Below, in pieces: positions 53,577 through 61,352 of a DNA stretch of 64,000 nucleotides. The stretch lies in NCBI GenBank assembly GCA_916048095.2, contig CAJZIA020000005.1, positions 62,001 through 126,000 of the forward strand, in the 5' to 3' direction. This DNA comes from Sacculina carcini (taxonomy: Eukaryota > Arthropoda > Thecostraca > Sacculinidae). A model generated the notes under the pieces. It ran no database searches. It saw only the letters and a program-made list of their open reading frames with translations, and was not told the origin of the DNA. How positions within the stretch are numbered: position 1 is the stretch's first letter; the number at the start of each line of letters is the position of its first letter. The position numbers and the translations under genes are program-made.

Positions 53577-56500
53577 AGGGCACACTTAGGGCACACTTAG
53601 GGCACACTTAGGTAACACTTAGGGCACACTTAGGTAACACTTAGGGCACACTTAGGTAACACTTAGGGCACACTTAGGTCACACTTAGGTAACACTTAGG
53701 TAACACTTGGGTAACACTTAGGTAACACTTAGGTAACACTTAGGGTACACTTAGGTAACACTTAGGGTACACTTAGGTAACACTTAAGGCACACTTAGGT
53801 AACACTTAGGTAACACTTAGGTAACACTTAGGTAACACTTAGGGCACACTTAGGTAACACTTAGGGCATACTTAGGTAACACTTAGGGCGCACTAAGGTA
53901 ACACTTAGGGCACACTTAGGTAACACTTAGGGCACACTTAGGTAACACTTAAGGCACACTTAGGTAACACTTAGGGCACACTTAGGTAACACTTAGGGCA
54001 CACTTAGGTAACACTTAGGGCACACTTAGGTAACACTTAGGGCACACTTAGATAACACTTAGGTAACACTTGGGTAACACTTGGGTAACACTTAGGTAAC
54101 ACTTAGGTAACACTTAGGGTACACTTAGGTAACACTTAGGGCACACTTAGGTAACACTTAAGGCACACTTAGGTAACACTTAGGTAACACTTAGGTAACA
54201 CTTAGGTAACACTTAGGGCACACTTAGGTAACACATATGTAACACTTAGGTAACTCTTAGGTAACACTTAGGTAGCACTTAGGTAACACTTAGGGCACAC
54301 TTAGGTAACACTTAGGGCACACTTAGGTAACACTTAGGGCACACTTAGGTAACACTTAGGGCACACTTAGGTAACACTTAGGGCACACTTAGGTAACACT
54401 TAAGGCACACTTAGGTAACACTTAGGGCACACTTAGGTAACACTTAGGGCACACTTAGGTAACACTTAGGGCACACTTAGGTAACACTTAGGGCACACTT
54501 AGATAACACTTAGGTAACACTTGGGTAACACTTGGGTAACACTTAGGTAACACTTAGGTAACACTTAGGGTACACTTAGGTAACACTTAGGGCACACTTA
54601 GGTAACACTTAGGGCACACTTAGGTAACACTTAGGTAACACTTAGGTAACACTTAGGTAACACTTAGGGCACACTTAGGTAACACATATGTAACACTTAG
54701 GTAACTCTTAGGTAACACTTAGGTAGCACTTAGGTAACACTTAGGGCACACTTAGGTAACACTTAGGGCACACTTAGGTAACACTTAGGGCACACTTAGG
54801 TAACACTTAGGGCACACTTAGGTAACACTTAGGTAACACTTAGGGCACACTTAGGTAACACTTAGGTAACACTTGGGTAACACTTAGGTAACACTTAGGT
54901 AACACTTAGGTAACACTTAGGGTACACTTAGGTAACACTTAGGGTACACTTAGGTAACACTTAGGGCACACTTAGGTAACACTTAGGTAACACTTAGGTA
55001 ACACTTAGGTAACACTTAGGGCACACTTAGGTAACACTTATGTAACACTTAGGTAACTCTTAGGTAACACTTAGGTAGCACTTAGGTAACACTTAGGGTA
55101 CACTTAGGTAACACTTAGGTAACACTTGGGTAACACTTAGGTAACACTTAGGTAACACTTAGGGCACACTTAGGTAACACTTAGGGTACACTTAGGTAAC
55201 ACTTAGGGCACACTTAGGTAACACTTAGGTAACACTTAGGTAACACTTAGGTAACACTTAGGGCACACTTAGGTAACACTTATGTAACACTTAGGTAACT
55301 CTTAGGTAACACTTAGGTAGCACTTAGGTAACACTTAGGGTACACTTAGGTAACACTTAGGGCACACTTCGGTAACACTTGGGGCACACTTAGGTAACAC
55401 TTAGGGCACACTTAGGTAACACTTAGGGCACACTTATGTAACACTTAGGGTACACTTAGGTAACACTTAGGGTACACTTAGGTAACACTTAGGGCACACT
55501 TAGGTAACACTTAGGTAACACTTAGGTAACACTTAGGTAACACTTAGGGCACACTTAGGTAACACTTATGTAACACTTAGGTAACTCTTAGGTAACACTT
55601 AGGTAGCACTTAGGTAACACTTAGGGTACACTTAGGTAACACTTAGGGCACACTTAGGTAACACTTGGGGCACACTAAGGTAACACTTAGGGCACACTTA
55701 GGTAACACTTAGGGCACACTTAGGTAACACTTAGGGCACACTTAGGGCACACTTAGGGCACACTTAGGTAACACTTAGGGCACACTTAGGTAACACTTAG
55801 GGCACACTTAGGTAACACTTAGGGCACACTTAGGTAACACTTAGGTAACACTTAGGGCACACTTAGGTAACACTTAGGGCACACTTAGGTAACACTTAGG
55901 GCACACTTAGGTAACACTTAGGGCACACTTAGGTAACACTTAGGGCACACTTAGGTAACACTTAGGGCACACTTAGGTAACACTTAGGGTACACTTAGGT
56001 AACACTTAGGGCACACTTAGGTAACACTTAGGGCACACTTAGGTAACACTTAGGGCACACTTAGGTAACACTTAGGGCACACTTAGGTAACACTTAGGGC
56101 GCACTAAGGTAACACTTAGGGCACACTTAGGTAACACTTAGGGCACACTTAGGTAACACTTAGGGCACACTTAGGTAACACTTAGGGCACACTTAGGTAA
56201 CACTTAGGGCACACTTAGATAACACTTAGGTAACACTTAGGTAACACTTGGGTAACACTTAGGTAACACTTAGGTAACACTTAGGGTACACTTAGGTAAC
56301 ACTTAGGGCACACTTAGGTAACACTTAGGGCACACTTAGGTAACACTTAGGTAACACTTAGGTAACACTTAGGTAACACTTAGGGCACACTTAGGTAACA
56401 CTTATGTAACACTTAGGTAACTCTTAGGTAACACTTATGTAGCACTTAGGTAACACTTAGGGCACACTTAGGTAACACTTAGGGCACACTTAGGTAACAC

Positions 56501-57195
56501 TTAGGGCACACTTAGGTAACACTTAGGGCACACTTAGGTAACACTTAGGTAACACTTAGGGCACACTTAGGTAACACTTAGGTAACACTTGGGTAACACT
56601 TAGGTAACACTTAGGTAACACTTAGGGTACACTTAGGTAACACTTAGGGTACACTTAGGTAACACTTAGGGCACACTTAGGTAACACTTAGGTAACACTT
56701 AGGTAACACTTAGATAACACTTAGGTAACACTTAGGGCACACTTAGGTAACACTTATGTAACACTTAGGTAACTCTTAGGTAACACTTAGGTAGCACTTA
56801 GGTAACACTTAGGGTACACTTAGGTAACACTTAGGGCACACCTAGGTAACACTTAGGGCACACTTAGGTAACACTTAGGGCGCACTAAGGTAACACTTAG
56901 GGCACACTTAGGTAACACTTAGGGCACACTTAGGTAACACTTAGGGCACACTTAGGTAACACTTAGGGCACACTTAGGTAACACTTAGGGCACAATTAGG
57001 TAACACTTATGTAACACTTAGGTAACTCTTAGGTAACACTTAGGTAGCACTTAGGTAACACTTAGGGTACACTTAGGTAACACTTAGGGCACACCTAGGT
57101 AACACTTAGGGCACACTTAGGTAACACTTAGGGCGCACTAAGGTAACACTTAGGGCACACTTAGGTAGCACTTAGGGCACACTTAGGTAACACTT
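53577..57195. repeat. HOR copy, 3,619 bp (329 units)
   Basis: The longest complete copy. The order is that of the 37-47 kb lineage, with CATATG at 54234 and 54685 (451 bp apart), p at 55370, q near 55670, b-b-b at 55733, the extra e near 56712, o, d, n, h-g-i-c, o and d. It is 264 bp longer than its sister at 43811-47165: 275 bp more in the CATATG doubling and one unit less elsewhere. Confidence 0.85.
53900..54810. repeat. 451-bp local tandem duplication, second occurrence
   Basis: k at 53951 and 54402 and CATATG at 54234 and 54685 lie 451 bp apart, as at 18230-19140. The distance between the two occurrences (35,669 bp) is the same for both CATATG sites, allowing for four 10-bp units between them. 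Confidence 0.8.
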
Positions 57196-58114
57196 AGGGC
57201 ACACTTAGGGCACACTTAGGGCACACTTAGGTAACACTTAGGGCACACTTAGGTAACACTTAGGGCACACTTAGGTAACACTTAGGGCACACTTAGGTCA
57301 CACTTAGGTAACACTTAGGTAACACTTGGGTAACACTTAGGTAACACTTAGGTAACACTTAGGGTACACTTAGGTAACACTTAGGGTACACTTAGGTAAC
57401 ACTTAAGGCACACTTAGGTAACACTTAGGTAACACTTAGGTAACACTTAGGTAACACTTAGGGCACACTTAGGTAACACTTAGGGCATACTTAGGTAACA
57501 CTTAGGGCGCACTAAGGTAACACTTAGGGCACACTTAGGTAACACTTAGGGCACACTTAGGTAACACTTAAGGCACACTTAGGTAACACTTAGGGCACAC
57601 TTAGGTAACACTTAGGGCACACTTAGGTAACACTTAGGGCACACTTAGGTAACACTTAGGGCACACTTAGATAACACTTAGGTAACACTTGGGTAACACT
57701 TGGGTAACACTTAGGTAACACTTAGGTAACACTTAGGGTACACTTAGGTAACACTTAGGGCACACTTAGGTAACACTTAAGGCACACTTAGGTAACACTT
57801 AGGTAACACTTAGGTAACACTTAGGTAACACTTAGGGCACACTTAGGTAACACATATGTAACACTTAGGTAACTCTTAGGTAACACTTAGGTAACACTTA
57901 GGTAACACTTAGGGCACACTTAGGTAACACTTAGGGCACACTTAGGTAACACTTAGGGCACACTTAGGTAACACTTAGGGCACACTTAGGTAACACTTAG
58001 GTAACACTTAGGGCACACTTAGGTAACACTTAGGTAACACTTGGGTAACACTTAGGTAACACTTAGGTAACACTTAGGGTACACTTAGGTAACACTTAGG
58101 GTACACTTAGGTAA

Positions 58115-58170
58115 CACTTAGGTAACACATATGTAACACTTAGGTAACTCTTAGGTAACACTTAGGTAAC
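58115..58170. repeat. In-register replacement patch carrying CATATG and g
   Basis: In the sister copy (about 47840-47900) the units here are b followed by a units. In this copy a-m-h-a-g takes their place, with no change in length: the f unit before (47771/58043) and the h unit after (47925/58197) keep the same 10,272-bp offset. This fits gene conversion from a CATATG section. The alternative is that the sister lost the variants. Confidence 0.65.
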
Positions 58171-59516
58171 ACTTAGGGCACACTTAGGTAACACTTATGT
58201 AACACTTAGGTAACTCTTAGGTAACACTTAGGTAGCACTTAGGTAACACTTAGGGTACACTTAGGTAACACTTAGGTAACACTTGGGTAACACTTAGGTA
58301 ACACTTAGGTAACACTTAGGGTACACTTAGGTAACACTTAGGGTACACTTAGGTAACACTTAGGGCACACTTAGGTAACACTTAGGTAACACTTAGGTAA
58401 CACTTAGGTAACACTTAGGGCACACTTAGGTAACACTTATGTAACACTTAGGTAACTCTTAGGTAACACTTAGGTAGCACTTAGGTAACACTTAGGGTAC
58501 ACTTAGGTAACACTTAGGGCACACTTAGGTAACACTTGGGGCACACTTAGGTAACACTTAGGGCACACTTAGGTAACACTTAGGGCACACTTATGTAACA
58601 CTTAGGGTACACTTAGGTAACACTTAGGGTACACTTAGGTAACACTTAGGGCACACTTAGGTAACACTTAGGTAACACTTAGGTAACACTTAGGTAACAC
58701 TTAGGGCACACTTAGGTAACACTTATGTAACACTTAGGTAACTCTTAGGTAACACTTAGGTAGCACTTAGGTAACACTTAGGGTACACTTAGGTAACACT
58801 TAGGGCACACTTAGGTAACACTTGGGGCACACTTAGGTAACACTTAGGGCACACTTAGGTAACACTTAGGGCACACTTATGTAACACTTAGGGTACACTT
58901 AGGTAACACTTAGGGCACACTTAGGTAACACTTAGGGCACACTTAGATAACACTTAGGTAACACTTGGGTAACACTTGGGTAACACTTAGGTAACACTTA
59001 GGTAACACTTAGGGTACACTTAGGTAACACTTAGGGCACACTTAGGTAACACTTAGGGCACACTTAGGTAACACTTAGGTAACACTTAGGTAACACTTAG
59101 GTAACACTTAGGGCACACTTAGGTAACACATATGTAACACTTAGGTAACTCTTAGGTAACACTTAGGTAGCACTTAGGTAACACTTAGGGCACACTTAGG
59201 TAACACTTAGGGCACACTTAGGTAACACTTAGGGCACACTTAGGTAGCACTTAGGGCACACTTAGGTAACACTTAGGTAACACTTAGGGCACACTTAGGT
59301 AACACTTAGGTAACACTTGGGTAACACTTAGGTAACACTTAGGGTACACTTAGGTAACACTTAAGGCACACTTAGGTAACACTTGGGGCACACTTAGGTA
59401 ACACTTAGGGCACACTTAGGTAACACTTAGGGCACACTTAGGTAACACTTAGGGCACACTTAGGTAACACTTAGGGTACACTTAGGTAACACTTAGGGCA
59501 CACTTAGGTAACACTT

Positions 59517-59526
59517 AGGCACACTT
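59517..59526. repeat. 10-bp unit (AGGCACACTT)
   Basis: Third copy of the AGGCACACTT unit, 9,899 bp after 49618. Confidence 0.9.
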
Positions 59527-60549
59527 AGGTAACACTTAGGGCACACTTAGGTAACACTTAGGGCACACTTAGGTAACACTTAGGTAACACTTAGGGCACA
59601 CTTAGGTAACACTTAGGGCACACTTAGGTAACACTTAGGTAACACTTAGGGCACACTTAGGTAACACTTAGGGCACACTTAGGTAACACTTAGGGCACAC
59701 TTAGGTAACACTTAGGGCACACCTAGATAACACTTAGGTAACACTTAGGTAACACTTGGGTAACACTTAGGTAACACTTAGGTAACACTTAGGTAACACT
59801 TAGGGTACACTTAGGTAACACTTAGGGCACACTTAGGTAACACTTAGGGCACACTTAGGTAACACTTAGGTAACACTTAGGTAACACTTAGGTAACACTT
59901 AGGGCACACTTAGGTAACACTTATGTAACACTTAGGTAACTCTTAGGTAACACTTATGTAGCACTTAGGTAACACTTAGGGCACACTTAGGTAACACTTA
60001 GGGCACACTTAGGTAACACTTAGGGCACACTTAGGTAACACTTAGGGCACACTTAGGTAACACTTAGGGCACACTTAGGTAACACTTAGGGCACACTTAG
60101 GTAACACTTAGGTAACACTTAGGTAACACTTGGGTAACACTTAGGTAACACTTAGGTAACACTTAGGGCACACTTAGGTAACACCTAGGGTACACTTAGG
60201 TAACACTTAGGTAACACTTAAGGCGCACTAAGGTAACACTTAGGGCACACTTAGGTAACACTTAGGGCACACTTAGGTAACACTTAGGGCACACTTAGGT
60301 AACACTTAGGGCACACTTGGGTAACACTTAGGGCACACTTAGGTAACACTTAGGGCACACTTAGGTAACACTTAGGGCACACTTAGGTCACACTTAGGTA
60401 ACACTTAGGTAACACTTGGGTAACACTTAGGTAACACTTAGGGCACACTTAGGTAACACTTAGGGCACACTTAGGTAACACTTAGGGCACACTTAGGTAA
60501 CACTTAGGGCACACTTAGGTCACACTTAGGTAACACTTAGGTAACACTT

Positions 60550-60560
60550 GGTTAACACTT
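60550..60560. repeat. GGTTAACACTT variant unit
   Basis: Counterpart of the unit at 50651 and the only other GTTAAC seen in the window. Confidence 0.9.
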
Positions 60561-61352
60561 AGGTAACACTTAGGGCACACTTAGGTAACACTTAGGGCAC
60601 ACCTAGGTAACACTTAGGGCACACTTAGGTCACACTTAGGTAACACTTAGGTAACACTTGGGTAACACTTAGGTAACACTTAGGGCACACTTAGGTAACA
60701 CTTAGGGCACACTTAGGTAACACTTAGGGCACACTTAGGTAACACTTAGGGCACACTTAGGTAACACTTAGGGCACACTTAGGTAACACTTAGGGCACAC
60801 TTAGATAACACTTAGGTAACACTTGGGTAACACTTGGGTAACACTTAGGTAACACTTAGGTAACACTTAGGGTACACTTAGGTAACACTTAGGGCACACT
60901 TAGGTAACACTTAGGGCACACTTAGGTAACACTTAGGTAACACTTAGGTAACACTTAGGTAACACTTAGGGCACACTTAGGTAACACATATGTAACACTT
61001 AGGTAACTCTTAGGTAACACTTAGGTAACACTTAGGTAACACTTAGGGCACACTTAGGTAACACTTAGGGCACACTTAGATAACACTTGGGTAACACTTA
61101 GGTAACACTTAGGTAACACTTAGGGTACACTTAGGTAACACTTAGGGTACACTTAGGTAACACTTAAGGCACACTTAGGTAACACTTAGGTAACACTTAG
61201 GTAACACTTAGGTAACACTTAGGGCACACTTAGGTAACACTTAGGGCATACTTAGGTAACACTTAGGGCGCACTAAGGTAACACTTAGGGCACACTTAGG
61301 TAACACTTAGGGCACACTTAGGTAACACTTAGGGCACACTTAGGTAACACTT

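Larger units (their letters stand above)
57196..61352. repeat. Divergent, shuffled HOR segment, second copy
   Basis: This starts like a normal HOR (b-b-b, j, f, c-c, k, l, d, k, e, f-f, c, k, CATATG at 57853, g, with the i unit replaced by a), then runs parallel to 47681-51453: f, c-c, h-g-i-c, f, c-c, the two GGGGCACACTT units, e, f-f, CATATG at 59129, the GTAGC variant near 59245, k, the single 10-bp unit, h-g-i, f, three j-f pieces, CATATG at 60987, e-f, c-c, k, l, d. The i unit after 60987 is also a plain a unit. Confidence 0.7.
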
